15,496 nt of DNA from Bacteroidales bacterium (GTDB taxonomy: Bacteria; Bacteroidota; Bacteroidia; Bacteroidales; VadinHA17): assembly GCA_016936695.1 (NCBI GenBank), contig JAFGXK010000182.1:1-15496 (forward strand), read 5' to 3'. Shown one piece after another: positions 14,865 to 15,496 of this stretch. Position 1 is the first letter of the stretch, and each line of letters begins with the position of its first letter. Position numbers and translations under genes: made by a program. The notes under the pieces are model-generated. The model was not told the origin of the DNA. It ran no database searches and worked only from the letters and a program-made list of their open reading frames with translations.

Positions 14865-15496
14865 ATGGCAATTTTCACCCGAACCACCAAAAATCTCATC
14901 CTGAAAATTGATGAGTTCTTTGATAATATTGATCTTGGCTTGCTGGTGTTCAGGGAAGGAATCAAGGCATACCTGGCCGGCGATACGGAATCTTTCGGCA
15001 GGCATATTCAGAAAGTGGAATTGCTCGAGAACAATGCCGACAGACTGCAGCGGTCGATAGAAAATGAGATGATAACCCACTCGATCCTTCCCCAGCACAG
15101 GGGCGAAGTCAGCTCCCTGATCGATGTCCTCGATGAGATAATTGACACGATTAAAGCTTCTCTAACAGAATTCAGCATTGAATCACCTGATATCCCTTCT
15201 TCTCTGCACCACCATTTCATAAGCATAATGGAATCCTCAGTCAGCGCCGGTGAAGAGCTTATACCTGCCGCTCGTGCATTTTTCAAATCCCCTCACACCG
15301 TGAGGGAAAAACTTCTTAAGGTTTATTACTTTGAAAGCGAGACTGACAAAGTTGTAAGAAATACAATAAGACTCATATTCCACGATATGAATGAACTTGA
15401 TCTTGCCCGTAAAGCTCACCTGAGATATGTTATTCACCATATCGGTAACATTTCCGACAACGCACAGAAAGCTGCCGACATGCTCTCTATCATGGC
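14865..15496 (+). CDS. DUF47 (PhoU-like) protein, partial, runs off the window
   Basis: An open frame of 210 complete codons from ATG 14865 to the window edge with no stop, so the C-terminus is missing. It is a helical PhoU-related DUF47 protein. Visible family features are the acidic repeats LLENNADRLQRSIENEM (Glu55, Asp59), ESETDKVVRNTIRLIF (Glu157, Glu159, Asp161) and ISDNAQKAADMLSIM (Asp198, Asp205), which are expected metal-binding or helix-packing positions. DUF47 proteins usually sit beside a Pit-type low-affinity phosphate transporter and are thought to affect its activity, so such a gene may follow outside the window. Full-length members are a little longer than what is seen here, so only a few residues are probably missing. 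A promoter matching -33/-7 lies directly upstream. Confidence 0.88.
   Translation, partial: MAIFTRTTKNLILKIDEFFDNIDLGLLVFREGIKAYLAGDTESFGRHIQKVELLENNADRLQRSIENEMITHSILPQHRGEVSSLIDVLDEIIDTIKASLTEFSIESPDIPSSLHHHFISIMESSVSAGEELIPAARAFFKSPHTVREKLLKVYYFESETDKVVRNTIRLIFHDMNELDLARKAHLRYVIHHIGNISDNAQKAADMLSIM

Noticed and set aside
1..15496. CRISPR arrays, insertion sequences, phage genes, tRNA or rRNA
   Set aside because: No regularly spaced direct repeats, transposase, integrase or structural-RNA signatures were seen on either strand.

Overview
The window looks like chromosomal DNA from a Bacteroidota bacterium, probably an environmental, anaerobic-leaning member of the Bacteroidales or Marinilabiliales. 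This rests on three things: a secreted C25 peptidase ending in a type IX secretion (T9SS) sorting domain, exported DUF1080 and Gfo/Idh/MocA proteins, and several intergenic matches to the Bacteroidota -7 promoter element TAnnTTTG. The genus is inference. No tRNA, rRNA, CRISPR array, insertion sequence or phage gene was seen, and no gene-free stretch exceeds about 230 bases.

Layout. (1) 42-4414, plus strand: a 1258-residue gingipain-type cysteine peptidase for the cell surface or medium, followed 5 bases later by an HD-superfamily hydrolase. (2) 4476-9198, minus strand: an FHS/FucP-like sugar transporter, then an apparent three-gene operon of exported DUF1080 protein, Tat-exported Gfo/Idh/MocA oxidoreductase and DUF1080 lipoprotein. 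(3) 9318-9788, plus strand: a small two-helix membrane protein of unknown function, divergent from the transporter. (4) 9835-11103, minus strand: an exported CE15-like glucuronoyl esterase. (5) 11202-12483: an AmmeMemoRadiSam-type radical SAM enzyme whose end overlaps a convergent small conserved protein. (6) 12523-14823: divergent genes for a class IV aminotransferase and a DnaQ/GIY-YIG/UvrC-like fusion. (7) 14865 to the window edge: the start of a DUF47 (PhoU-like) gene with its own promoter.

How the genes may work together. Regions 2 and 4 read as a small carbohydrate-use locus. The esterase could free glucuronoyl esters in plant cell-wall material. The periplasmic oxidoreductase plus the two DUF1080 proteins resemble the oxidative (3-keto-glycoside) route of glycosidic bond cleavage. 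The FHS carrier could import the released sugar. This is inferred from families and location; the substrate cannot be read from the sequence. The rest are ordinary housekeeping or poorly understood genes.

The most notable non-coding signals are a perfect 10-bp inverted repeat enclosing a -7 promoter element (9251-9290), a perfect 10-bp hairpin inside the DUF1080/oxidoreductase operon (5259-5283), and an interlocking set of repeats at another junction of that operon (6883-6920). I did not find a clearly new defence or mobile system.
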